This document shows positions 1-8,729 of a DNA stretch of 46,691 nucleotides, in pieces. Numbering within the stretch: the stretch's first letter is position 1; each line of letters starts with the position of its first letter. The notes under the pieces were generated by a model. The model saw nothing but the letters and a program-made list of their open reading frames with translations, did no database searches and had not been told where the DNA came from. Made by a program: the position numbers and the translations under genes. The DNA is from Giesbergeria sp. (GTDB lineage: Bacteria; Pseudomonadota; Gammaproteobacteria; Burkholderiales; Burkholderiaceae_C), in NCBI GenBank assembly GCA_023150295.1, contig JAKLLE010000025.1, positions 1-46,691 on the forward strand. Reading direction: 5' to 3'.

Positions 1-14
1 AAAGCCACAAGGTC

Positions 15-1388
15 ATGCGTCAGATGCCGGAGCAATCCGGGCGGGCAGGAAGGCGGCACGGTGAAGCCGGGCCAGACACTGCCAGCGACGAAACCCGAGG
101 TACGTTGCACGAACACCCAGCCACAGGGTCGGCAAAGCCGCTGGCAGGCACAGGAGGCCTGCTGCAGGCAGCGCTGACGAGACAGAACCTGCAGACAGCA
201 TGGAAACGGGTCAAGGCCAACAAAGGAGCCGCCGGGGTCGATGGGCTTGACATCGAGCAAACCGCCCAGGTCATACGCCAGAGCTGGCCCGACATCCGCC
301 AAGCGCTGCTGACAGGACGCTACCGGCCCAGCCCGGTACGCAAGGTACTGATTCCCAAACCCGACGGGAGCCAGCGCGAGCTGGGCATCCCCACGGTGAT
401 AGATCGGCTGATCCAGCAAGCACTGTTGCAAGTACTGCAACCCCTGATCGATCCCACCTTCAGCGAGCACAGCCACGGATTTCGCCCCGGCAGACGAGCC
501 CACGACGCGGTCAAAGCCGCACGCAAGTTCGTGCAGTCGGGCAAACGCGTGGTGGTGGACGTAGACCTGGCCCAATTCTTTGACCGGGTCAACCACGACA
601 TCCTGATCGACAGGCTCAAGAAGCGCACAGACGACGCTGGAGTGATCCGGCTGGTGCGTGCGTACCTGAACGCCGGGATCATGGATGGCGGGGTGGTGGT
701 CGGTCGCCATCTGGGCACGCCGCAAGGCGGGCCACTGTCCCCATTGCTGGCCAATGTGCTGCTCGACGAAGTGGACAAGGCGCTGGAAGGGCGGGGCTAC
801 AGCTTCGCGCGCTACGCCGACGACTGCAACGTCTATGTGGGCAGCCAACGCGCAGGTGAACGGGTGATGGCCTACCTCAGGAAGCTGTACGCGGGTTTGA
901 AGCTTCAGATCAACGAAGCCAAAAGTGCGGTGGTCAGCGCCTTCGGGCGCAAGTTCCTGGGGTGCGCGCTGTGGGTAGCCAAGGGCCGGGAAGTCAAATG
1001 TGCAGTGGCCCACAAGCCACTGGACAACTTCAAGACCCGCATCCGCCAACTCACGCGCCGATCGGGAGGGCGCAGCATGGCGCAAGTGGTGGAGAAGCTC
1101 AGGCCCTACCTGCTGGGCTGGAAGGCCTACTTCGGGTTGGCGCAAACGCCCAAAATCTGGCGAAGGCTGGACGAATGGCTGCGACACCGCCTCAGAGCTA
1201 TCCAGCTCAGACACTGGAAGCGGCCCAAGGCGATCTATCGGGAACTCAAGGCGCTGGGGGCCTCGGAGGATGTGGCCAAACAGGTGGCGGGCAACTGCCA
1301 CAGGTGGTGGCGCAACAGTGACGGGGCCATCAAGAGAGTGCTGACCATTGCGTACTTTGACAGGCTGGGAGTACCGCGTTTGTCCTGA
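15..1388 (+). CDS. ltrA: Group II intron reverse transcriptase/maturase
   Basis: This intron-encoded protein assists splicing and copies intron RNA into DNA during retrohoming. The reverse transcriptase domain runs from about residue 50 to 310, with GFRPGRRAHDAV, the GTPQGGPLSPLLAN block and the catalytic YADD. A group II maturase-specific domain follows (about 340-420, with the LLGWKAYFG core). There is no C-x2-C or HNH endonuclease module after the maturase domain. The reading frame is open back to the window edge, so the true start could be upstream of the ATG at 15; AAGG at 9-12 sits too close to act as an obvious ribosome site. The ORF looks intact, so the element may be functional if its 5' half is present. 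Confidence 0.93.
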   Translation: MRQMPEQSGRAGRRHGEAGPDTASDETRGTLHEHPATGSAKPLAGTGGLLQAALTRQNLQTAWKRVKANKGAAGVDGLDIEQTAQVIRQSWPDIRQALLTGRYRPSPVRKVLIPKPDGSQRELGIPTVIDRLIQQALLQVLQPLIDPTFSEHSHGFRPGRRAHDAVKAARKFVQSGKRVVVDVDLAQFFDRVNHDILIDRLKKRTDDAGVIRLVRAYLNAGIMDGGVVVGRHLGTPQGGPLSPLLANVLLDEVDKALEGRGYSFARYADDCNVYVGSQRAGERVMAYLRKLYAGLKLQINEAKSAVVSAFGRKFLGCALWVAKGREVKCAVAHKPLDNFKTRIRQLTRRSGGRSMAQVVEKLRPYLLGWKAYFGLAQTPKIWRRLDEWLRHRLRAIQLRHWKRPKAIYRELKALGASEDVAKQVAGNCHRWWRNSDGAIKRVLTIAYFDRLGVPRLS

Positions 1389-1400
1389 CCTCAAACTCTC

Positions 1401-1476
1401 GAACCGCCCGGTGCGGACCCGCATGCCGGGTGGTGTGGCAGGGGTGCAGCCGACAATGGCTGCCCCCTATGCCGAT
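1401..1476 (+). ncRNA. Group II intron domains V and VI
   Basis: The domain V hairpin is formed by ACCGCCCGG (1403-1411) pairing with CCGGGTGGT (1426-1434) around a GC-rich upper stem. Domain VI (about 1437-1476) pairs GGC, GGGG and GCAGCC on its 5' side with GGCTGC, CCCC and GCC on its 3' side, leaving a TAT bulge whose A is the likely branch point. These are read directly as complementary arms. Assignment to domains follows from their place after a maturase ORF and from the distance to the 3' splice site. Confidence 0.8.
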
Positions 1477-1524
1477 TGTGCTCCGAAGCACGGCATGTCA
1501 TGCTAGTCAATGAGTCCACGTGGG

Positions 1525-1565
1525 ACAACAAAAAACCCGTTGCTCCAATGGAGTCAACGGGTTTT
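1525..1565 (-). terminator. Rho-independent terminator of the tRNA operon
   Basis: AAAACCCGTTG (1532-1542) pairs perfectly with CAACGGGTTTT (1555-1565). CTCC/GGAG inside the loop extends the stem. Read on the minus strand the hairpin is followed by a run of T, directly downstream of the minus-strand tRNA genes. Confidence 0.8.
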
Positions 1566-1597
1566 GGGGTGGCTTGATGCCTTGTGAGATGGCAATT

Positions 1598-1671
1598 TGG
1601 AGCGGGTGAAGGGAATCGAACCCTCGTATGAAGCTTGGGAAGCTGCCGTTCTGCCATTGAACTACACCCGC
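1598..1671 (-). tRNA. tRNA-Gly (anticodon CCC)
   Basis: On the minus strand the acceptor stem is GCGGGTG/CACCCGC with discriminator T and an encoded CCA. The D-stem is GTTC/GAAC, and the T-arm has the standard GGTTCGATTCC. The anticodon loop TTCCCAA gives anticodon CCC, matching the glyU type. The anticodon stem GCAGC/GCTTC has one C-T mismatch at 28:42. It is the last gene of a minus-strand tRNA operon, 127 nt after tRNA-Asn and just before the terminator. Confidence 0.92.
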
Positions 1672-1798
1672 AAGTATGGTCAGTTGAGGGGCATTGTCGT
1701 CAGCATTTCAAAGAAGCTGACTTTTGAAATGTGCACGCACCTCTCCAAAAACGGACGTCAAAAAACTCCCAGACTATTTGGCGCTGGGTGGTTTGTTT

Positions 1799-1874
1799 TG
1801 GCTCCCCGACCTGGGCTCGAACCAGGGACCTACGGATTAACAGTCCGGCGCTCTACCGACTGAGCTATCGGGGA
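1799..1874 (-). tRNA. tRNA-Asn (anticodon GTT), copy 2
   Basis: A complete cloverleaf on the minus strand: acceptor TCCCCGA/TCGGGGA, D-arm, anticodon loop CTGTTAA (GTT), T-arm with GGTTCGAGCC, discriminator G and encoded CCA. It is 17 nt downstream of a nearly identical copy (1892-1967) and is probably a tandem duplication in the same transcript. Confidence 0.97.
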
Positions 1875-1891
1875 AAATCGGTATGAATTTT

Positions 1892-1967
1892 TGGCTCCTC
1901 GACCTGGGCTCGAACCAGGGACCTACGGATTAACAGTCCGGCGCTCTACCGACTGAGCTATCGAGGA
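1892..1967 (-). tRNA. tRNA-Asn (anticodon GTT), copy 1
   Basis: First gene of the minus-strand tRNA operon. It matches the downstream copy except for a paired change in the acceptor stem (TCCTCGA/TCGAGGA instead of TCCCCGA/TCGGGGA), which keeps base pairing. Anticodon GTT and CCA are encoded. A near-consensus promoter lies immediately upstream (about 1979-2005). Confidence 0.97.
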
Positions 1968-1978
1968 ACAAGCCTCAT

Positions 1979-2005
1979 ATTATATACACGAAAATCTGGT
2001 CTAAA
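1979..2005 (-). promoter_or_regulatory. Sigma-70 promoter of the tRNA operon
   Basis: On the minus strand a perfect -10 TATAAT (1979-1984) lies 11 nt before tRNA-Asn. A -35-like TTTAGA (2000-2005) is 15 nt further upstream, a short spacer. A strong -10 and a leader of a few bases fit a stable-RNA promoter. Confidence 0.65.
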
Positions 2006-2030
2006 CCGCTTGTCGGTGTTGAAAGTGGCT

Positions 2031-2468
2031 TCAACTGGGTTCGGGGCGCAGCCAGAGCCACACCAATACGCAGGCCATGAAGCTGGTGGCCATGATGGCA
2101 ACCCAGAGCTTGCTGCTGGTCCAGAAAAGAATGACAGCGCAAACCGTCATCAGAACCGTGGCATTCCATTTGGAACGTCGTCCTACGCGGCCTCCATTGG
2201 CCCAGTCGCGCAACATGAGACCGAACAAGGGGTGGTACCAGAGCCATTCATGCAACCGGGGTGAACTGCGTGCAGCGGCCCATGCCGCCATCAGAATGAA
2301 CACGGTCGTGGGCAGGCCCGGCACGAACACGCCGATCACCCCCAGCCCCAGGCACAGGATGGCAAAGGCCAGCAATGCCCAACGCATCAGCTTGGGCAGT
2401 GGTTTGTGCACCGGCGGCGGTGCCACCTTGTTTGGATTGGCCTGGGTTGGGCCGGGAATGGGGTCCAT
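2031..2468 (-). CDS. DUF454 (YbaN-like) small inner-membrane protein
   Basis: This 145-residue protein has hydrophobic segments near residues 30-65 and 100-140. The core, with [16 protein letters not shown] followed by SPRLHEWL and HPLFG, is the signature of the DUF454/YbaN family. Its function is unknown. A GTG at 2537 would add 23 residues of low-complexity sequence; the ATG at 2468 is preferred because the added part has no family match I recognise, but neither start has a good ribosome site. It is transcribed divergently from peptide deformylase. Confidence 0.8.
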   Translation of the reverse strand: MDPIPGPTQANPNKVAPPPVHKPLPKLMRWALLAFAILCLGLGVIGVFVPGLPTTVFILMAAWAAARSSPRLHEWLWYHPLFGLMLRDWANGGRVGRRSKWNATVLMTVCAVILFWTSSKLWVAIMATSFMACVLVWLWLRPEPS

Positions 2469-2620
2469 GGGGCAGAAAGGGCGCAATCGCTGGTGTCCAT
2501 TGTGCCTGTGCTGGCGCTGCATTGGCGGCCCATTCACCCGCCGCCAGGGCGGTTATGCTCGCTTGCATTCGTCCCCAATGGGGTTCACAGCCTTGCCGTA
2601 CAGCGGCCCTAGCCAGACAC

Positions 2621-3160
2621 ATGACCATTCATTCGATTCTCAAGATGGGCGAGGCGCGACTGCTGCGCGTGGCGCGTCCCGTGCAGGAGTTTGATACGCC
2701 GGAACTGCGCCAATTGGTGCAGGACATGCTGGACACCATGCGCCACGCCCAAGGCGCCGGATTGGCGGCGCCGCAAATCGGGGTGGATCTGCAGGTGGTG
2801 GTGTTTGGGTCGGACAGCGCCAATCCGCGCTATCCCGATCGGCCCTTGGTGCCTTTCACGGTGCTGATCAATCCGGTGGTCACGCCTTTGGGGCCTGAAA
2901 CGGCCCTGGACTGGGAGGGCTGTCTGTCCGTGCCCGGACTGCGTGGCAAGGTGCCACGCTGGTTGCGCATCCGTTACACCGGGGTTGATCTGCATGGCGG
3001 CGCTATCGACCGCGAGGCCGAGGGCTTCCATGCGCGCGTGGTGCAACACGAATGTGACCATCTGGCGGGCATTCTGTACCCCATGCGCATGCAGGACTTC
3101 ACACAGTTTGGCTTCACAGAGGTGCTCTTTCCGGACATGGCGTCAGTTCAGGAAGACTGA
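2621..3160 (+). CDS. def: Peptide deformylase
   Basis: This metalloenzyme removes the N-formyl group from nascent proteins. All three family motifs are present: [10 protein letters not shown] (residues 45-54), EGCLS (99-103, metal-ligand Cys101) and HECDH (143-147, two His ligands and the catalytic Glu). The length of 179 residues is normal. Start ATG at 2621 gives the typical N-terminus ([13 protein letters not shown]); no clear Shine-Dalgarno is visible. The methionine aminopeptidase gene acting in the same N-terminal processing pathway is elsewhere in this window (30710-31525). The gene converges on the DUF779 gene with 14 bp between stops. Confidence 0.96.
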   Translation: MTIHSILKMGEARLLRVARPVQEFDTPELRQLVQDMLDTMRHAQGAGLAAPQIGVDLQVVVFGSDSANPRYPDRPLVPFTVLINPVVTPLGPETALDWEGCLSVPGLRGKVPRWLRIRYTGVDLHGGAIDREAEGFHARVVQHECDHLAGILYPMRMQDFTQFGFTEVLFPDMASVQED

Positions 3161-3174
3161 TTCTGCAGGTCTTG

Positions 3175-3516
3175 TCACTCCTGCGGGCTGTAGGCGCGCG
3201 AACCGGTGACAAAACTGACCCCTTCGGGGCCTTCAAGGGAAAAGCTGGCACCGCTTCCTTGGGTGACGTCAATGACCAGTTGGCGCGGCTTCAGGTGTTC
3301 CCACTGGCTTTCGCTCACGTAAAAAGGGCAGCCACCGATGGTTCCGATGAGCAGGTCATACCGGCTGGGCGTCAGTTCGCCTTCGAGGTAGCACATGGGG
3401 CTGCTGCCGTCGCAGCAGCCGTGTGATTGGTAAAACATGAGCGGAACCCCATGCTGTGCCTTGAGCCGTTCGATCAAGGCCAGGGCCTGCGGGGTGGCAA
3501 CAACGCGGTCGACCAT
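3175..3516 (-). CDS. DUF779 protein linked to aldehyde dehydrogenase
   Basis: This 113-residue soluble protein has a Cys-rich centre (SHGCCDGSSPMCY, then GGCPFYVS) that marks the DUF779 family, whose members commonly lie next to AldB/ExaC-type dehydrogenases. The biochemical role is unknown; the conserved cysteines could bind metal or respond to aldehyde, which is inference. Start ATG 3516 is supported by AAGGAG about 8 nt upstream; a longer frame to 3579 has no such support. It lies 69 nt downstream of aldB in the same direction, but an intrinsic-terminator-like hairpin (3532-3560) sits between them, so it is probably transcribed at a reduced level from the aldB promoter. Confidence 0.88.
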   Translation of the reverse strand: MVDRVVATPQALALIERLKAQHGVPLMFYQSHGCCDGSSPMCYLEGELTPSRYDLLIGTIGGCPFYVSESQWEHLKPRQLVIDVTQGSGASFSLEGPEGVSFVTGSRAYSPQE

Positions 3517-3531
3517 CGTGGCGCTCCTTCG

Positions 3532-3560
3532 AAAAAAAGGGGCGATCCGCAGACCGCCCC
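3532..3560 (-). terminator. Intrinsic terminator/attenuator between aldB and the DUF779 gene
   Basis: On the minus strand GGGGCG (3555-3560) pairs with CGCCCC (3539-3544) over a 10-nt loop and is followed at once by seven T residues (3532-3538). The T-run abuts the AAGGAG ribosome site of the DUF779 gene, so partial termination would set the ratio of the two proteins. Confidence 0.7.
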
Positions 3561-3585
3561 ATGAGAACAGGCTTTTCAATGGCCC

Positions 3586-5106
<1,521 letters not shown>

Positions 5107-5179
5107 CTGAAGTCTCCTTGTGAAATGTGTGAACAGAATCAACCCGCCGCAGTGGCTGCGCGGCGTGTTGTCCCTGTAA

Positions 5180-5195
5180 TGCAGGATGTGTGCCA
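5180..5195 (-). promoter_or_regulatory. Sigma-54 (-24/-12) promoter of aldB
   Basis: On the minus strand the site reads TGGCACACATCCTGCA, an exact GG-N10-GC arrangement with a consensus TGGCAC block. It starts transcription about 60 nt before the aldB ATG. The neighbouring gene encodes a sigma-54 activator, which supports the call. The rest of the 324-bp gap (5107-5430) holds the activator sites listed separately and no gene. Confidence 0.85.
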
Positions 5196-5287
5196 TCCCT
5201 GTGCAGGCGCCAAACGCGTTGGAATCTGCAGCCTGGGCGTAGCATGGTGTTCCACCAGACTGTGCCGTTGTGTCTGCCTGTGGCGCA

Positions 5288-5310
5288 CACTGTGCCAAAA
5301 CGGCACAGTG
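5288..5310. promoter_or_regulatory. Palindromic operator, probable AcoR-type activator site
   Basis: CACTGTGCC (5288-5296) and GGCACAGTG (5302-5310) form a perfect 9-bp inverted repeat over AAAAC. It lies about 100 bp upstream of the sigma-54 promoter, the usual distance for an enhancer bound by the activator. A further TGTGCC half-site lies at 5261-5266 facing GGCGCACA (5282-5289). Confidence 0.7.
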
Positions 5311-5335
5311 CGATCGGCTTTCGCGCTGAAGTGGC

Positions 5336-5353
5336 TGTGCAGACTGGCGCACA
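5336..5353. promoter_or_regulatory. Second TGTGC-N8-GCACA operator-like palindrome
   Basis: TGTGC (5336-5340) and GCACA (5349-5353) repeat the half-sites of the 5288-5310 palindrome with one base more between them. It lies between that site and the regulator start, so it could add to activation of aldB or affect autoregulation. Confidence 0.5.
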
Positions 5354-5430
5354 ATGGATTCATCGCCTCCATGCCGCTGGGGCGATGCCGGAGGCGGCGC
5401 ACCCGTCCCGGCCCCGACCACAGGAGACAA

Positions 5431-7398
5431 ATGGCCATGCCTTCCTCTGTCTATTCAGAACGCACGGTTCCCGCTGCATTGCGCCGCGCTCGCTGGCACC
5501 TGATGAACGCCGGTACCTTGCCTCCGGATTTGATTCCCACAGAGCTGCAGCGCTCCTGGCTGCGCAGTTGGGATGCGGGACTGCAGCCCTGTGGCCGCAC
5601 ACCGGGCGCGCCGCATGCCTCGGGGGCGCAACTGGCCAGGGCACTGGAGCAGCAGCGCGAACTGGTGGCCTATGCCCGACCGGTGATGGAGTTCCTCTTG
5701 GAGCAAACCCGTGATACCGACAGCATGGTGGTTTTGGCCGGAACCGATGGAATGCTTCTGCATGCCTCGGGCGATCCCCAGTTCTTGGGCCGTGCCGAGC
5801 GGGTGGCCTTGCGCCCCGGCGCCACCTGGAGCGAGCAGTATCGCGGCACCAATGCGATTGGCACGGCGCTGACCGATGATCGTGCCCTTGTGGTGCACGC
5901 GCAGGAACATTTTCTGGAGCGCAACGGGTTTTTGACCTGTGCAGCGGCTCCGATTCATGCTGCCGATGGGCGGTTGCTGGGGGTGCTTGATGTCTCTGGT
6001 GACCATCGGGGCTACCACCGGCACACCTTGGGTCTGGTGCGTTCGGCGGTGCGGATGATTGAGCACCGTTTGTTCGACACACGGCACGACCCGCGCCACT
6101 GGAGCGGGCTGCGCCTGCGCCTGCATGCGCAGCCCGAGGGGCTGGGTACGGTCACCGAAGGTTTGTTGGCCGTGCGCGAAGATGGACTGCTGGTGGGCGC
6201 CAGCGTCACGGCGCTTCAACTGCTGGGTTTGCAATGGAGCGACCTGGGCGCTGTGCGGATTGAGCAGGTGCTGGTGGAATCCATGCACCAGTTGCTGGAG
6301 TGGTGTCAGCGGCCACCGGCAGTGGCGCGGGTGGTACATACCGTGGCGGGCCACACCATGTGGGTCAAGACAGAAACTGGCCGGGTTCTCCAGGGATCAT
6401 TCAGCATCTCGCAGGTACACAAGGATACTGCGGCCGTGCCAGAGGATGCGTTGGCACGCATTGATACGGGAGACGCCACGCTGCGCTCTGCAATCGCCCG
6501 TGCCCGCAAGGTGGTAGACAAGCCCATCCCCTTGTTGTTGCAGGGTGAGTCGGGCGTGGGCAAAGAAGTCTTTGCACGTGCGCTGCACCAGAGCGGGCCG
6601 CGCCAGCACAAGCCCTTTGTTGCCGTCAACTGCGCGGCCTTGCCGGAGTCGCTGATAGAAGCAGAGCTGTTTGGCTACCAGTCCGGCGCTTTCACCGGCG
6701 CTCGGCGTGAGGGGGCGCCAGGGCGCGTCCGTGAGGCCGATGGCGGAACCTTGTTCTTGGATGAAATCGGTGACATGCCACTGTCGCTGCAGGCGCGCTT
6801 GCTGCGTGTACTGCAAGACCGCGAGGTGACGCCCTTGGGGGGAGGCAAGCCCATTGCCGTCGACTTTGCACTGGTCTGTGCGACCCACCGTCACCTTCCG
6901 CGCGAGATCCAGGAAGGCCGTTTCCGGGAGGACCTGTACTACCGCCTCAACGGCCTGACACTGTGCCTGCCCGCACTGCGCGAGAGAACGGACTTCGATC
7001 ACCTTCTCGACAGCCACCTGCAGAATCTCATGCCGCACAGGCCTTTGACCGTCGCCACGGAGTTGCGCCAGCGGTTGCGCTCGTACCCCTGGCCCGGCAA
7101 CGTGCGCCAGTTGGCCAGCGCCTTGCGTACCGCGTGTGCATTGCTGGACGCACAGGAGAGCGTGATCGACCGGCACCACCTGCCCGACGACCTGGCATTG
7201 GATCTGCGCTCCCAGCCCACGGAGGTGCAGCAGGCACCCCAGGGCGAATTGCCCAGCGACCTGCGCACGCTCTCACACCAGAGCATTGCGCGGGTGCTGC
7301 AGTCCTGCGCCGGTAACCATTCGGAAGCTGCTCGCATACTCGGCATTGGTCGCAGCACTCTCTATCGGAAGCTGCGCGAGATGGGCATGGCCCATTGA
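5431..7398 (+). CDS. acoR: Sigma-54-dependent transcriptional activator, AcoR-like
   Basis: This enhancer-binding protein most likely activates the divergent aldB. The 655-residue chain has an N-terminal GAF-type sensing domain (about 80-210, with [11 protein letters not shown]) and a central AAA+ domain with Walker A GESGVGKE (about 370). The sigma-54 contact loop GAFTGA lies at about 417-422, with Walker [13 protein letters not shown] next. A C-terminal Fis-type helix-turn-helix ([16 protein letters not shown]) ends the protein. Start ATG 5431 has AGGAG (5422-5426); the frame is open far upstream, but that part crosses the promoter region. The inducer is not visible in sequence; acetaldehyde, ethanol or acetoin would fit the target gene. 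Confidence 0.93.
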   Translation: MAMPSSVYSERTVPAALRRARWHLMNAGTLPPDLIPTELQRSWLRSWDAGLQPCGRTPGAPHASGAQLARALEQQRELVAYARPVMEFLLEQTRDTDSMVVLAGTDGMLLHASGDPQFLGRAERVALRPGATWSEQYRGTNAIGTALTDDRALVVHAQEHFLERNGFLTCAAAPIHAADGRLLGVLDVSGDHRGYHRHTLGLVRSAVRMIEHRLFDTRHDPRHWSGLRLRLHAQPEGLGTVTEGLLAVREDGLLVGASVTALQLLGLQWSDLGAVRIEQVLVESMHQLLEWCQRPPAVARVVHTVAGHTMWVKTETGRVLQGSFSISQVHKDTAAVPEDALARIDTGDATLRSAIARARKVVDKPIPLLLQGESGVGKEVFARALHQSGPRQHKPFVAVNCAALPESLIEAELFGYQSGAFTGARREGAPGRVREADGGTLFLDEIGDMPLSLQARLLRVLQDREVTPLGGGKPIAVDFALVCATHRHLPREIQEGRFREDLYYRLNGLTLCLPALRERTDFDHLLDSHLQNLMPHRPLTVATELRQRLRSYPWPGNVRQLASALRTACALLDAQESVIDRHHLPDDLALDLRSQPTEVQQAPQGELPSDLRTLSHQSIARVLQSCAGNHSEAARILGIGRSTLYRKLREMGMAH

Positions 7399-7426
7399 AT
7401 GCAGGCGAGGGAACGCTTCGGTTTGT

Positions 7427-8473
7427 TCAGTGGGCCTTGGGTGTTGCCAGATCCCAGCAAGCCATGAACAGAGCGGCAATCACGGGCCCGATGACAAAAC
7501 CGTTGATGCCGAACAAGGTCATCCCGCCCAGCGTGGAAATCAGAACCACGTAGTCGGGCATCTTGGTGTCCTTACCTACCAGCAGTGGGCGTAGCAGATT
7601 GTCCACCAGACCGATCACTCCCACACCAAAGGCGGTCAGCACGCCTGCCTGCCACAACGCCCCTGTGGCCAAAAAATAGATGGCTACCGGCCCCCAGATC
7701 AGACCCGCACCCACGGCGGGCAAGAGGGAGAGGAATGCCATCAGAACCCCCCACAAAACCGGCGCCTGGATACCCAGCACCCAGAAGATGAAGCCGCCCA
7801 GCATGCCTTGCGCTGCCGCCACCATCAGGTTGCCTTTGAGCGTGGCTCGGATCACGGTGATGAACTTGGCGCTGAGGTCGCGCTTGTGCTGCTCCTCCAG
7901 CGGAATGGCGCGGTGGATGCTTCTGCCCAGCGCATGACCATCGCGCAGCAGGAAGAACAGCAGGTACATCATCACGCCAAAACCTACCGCGAACTGCAGG
8001 GTGTTCTGTCCGATGTTCAGGGCCTGGGTGGCAATCACCTGGCCTGCCTGCACCGAGAAGGCCGACAGCTTGTGCTGAACCGCAGCCACACTGGTCAGTT
8101 CCATCCGGTCGAGCATGTTGACCAGCCAACTGGGCAACGCCGCAATGACCTGTTCCAGGTAGGCGCCAAAGTTCAACTGGCCCGAACGCAGTCGCTCATA
8201 GATGTGCGTGGCTTCCTGGATCAGCGAAATTCCGATCAGGGTCAGCGGAAGAATCACGACCACCAGACACAGCAGCAGCGTGGCCAGCGCCGCCCGGTTT
8301 GGTTTGCCAGGCATGCGCAGCAACATGCGCCGATGCAAGGGCATGAACAGGATGGCCAAGGCCACACCCCAGAAAACCGCTTCGTAGTAGGGCCAAAGAA
8401 TGGCGCCGAACGCCAGCGACACGGCGATCAGCAGAAAAACAAAGGTCTTGTTCTGCAGTGTGGGAGTGTTCAT
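7427..8473 (-). CDS. AI-2E family (PerM/YdiK-like) transporter
   Basis: A 348-residue polytopic inner-membrane protein with about eight hydrophobic segments. The C-terminal block, with LLPAVGAGLIWGP, a LVDNLLRPLLVG stretch and GMTLFGINGFVIGPV, is the AI-2E transporter family signature. Members export or exchange diverse small solutes or ions; the substrate here cannot be read from sequence. Start ATG 8473 gives a short cytoplasmic tail before the first membrane segment; a longer frame to 8581 lacks support. It converges on the acoR-like gene with 28 bp between stops and no visible terminator. Confidence 0.88.
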   Translation of the reverse strand: MNTPTLQNKTFVFLLIAVSLAFGAILWPYYEAVFWGVALAILFMPLHRRMLLRMPGKPNRAALATLLLCLVVVILPLTLIGISLIQEATHIYERLRSGQLNFGAYLEQVIAALPSWLVNMLDRMELTSVAAVQHKLSAFSVQAGQVIATQALNIGQNTLQFAVGFGVMMYLLFFLLRDGHALGRSIHRAIPLEEQHKRDLSAKFITVIRATLKGNLMVAAAQGMLGGFIFWVLGIQAPVLWGVLMAFLSLLPAVGAGLIWGPVAIYFLATGALWQAGVLTAFGVGVIGLVDNLLRPLLVGKDTKMPDYVVLISTLGGMTLFGINGFVIGPVIAALFMACWDLATPKAH

Positions 8474-8697
8474 GGACAGCGCAGTCTGTTGAAACAATAC
8501 GCGAATGTACGTTACCCCGGTGTTCGTGATCGGGGTGGGCGCGTGCGTGCCGTGTCCCGTCTCGCGATAGGAAAAAACCACAAGCGTCCTGGGGCGAACA
8601 GTGGCACAATGGCGCCCGTACTCGGCCCTTCCCCAGCCACAGTCGCATCCGCCAACCGGTTCAGCCGTGTCGCGGAAGGTTTTTTCAACCAGCTAAT

Positions 8698-8720
8698 GTC
8701 TCCCCAAGGGAGACGGAGGT
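8698..8720 (+). promoter_or_regulatory. Hairpin abutting the sucA ribosome-binding site
   Basis: GTCTCCC (8698-8704) and GGGAGAC (8708-8714) form a perfect 7-bp stem over a 3-nt loop. GGAGGT (8715-8720) follows directly and lies 9 nt before the sucA ATG. The hairpin could limit ribosome access or protect the transcript end. The rest of the 256-bp gap upstream of sucA shows no gene. Confidence 0.45.
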
Positions 8721-8729
8721 CAGCGGAAC

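Larger units (their letters stand above)
1..1476 (+). mobile_element. Group II intron, 3' portion (5' end outside window)
   Basis: The element holds a reverse transcriptase/maturase ORF (15-1388) followed by RNA that folds like domains V and VI of a group II intron. Domain VI has an unpaired A at about 1469, and the sequence then reads GCCGAT, which puts the 3' splice site after T1476, 7 nt downstream of the branch A, as expected for the family. The 5' end (GUGYG motif, domains I-III) lies before the window. The encoded protein has no visible C-terminal HNH endonuclease, as in intron lineages that insert next to terminators. The exact intron class was not determined. Confidence 0.88.

Noticed and set aside
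1597-1863. 88-codon open frame over the tRNA genes on the plus strand
   Set aside because: It is the reverse complement of tRNA-Gly and tRNA-Asn; such peptides (with GLEPGTYGLT) are well-known annotation artefacts.
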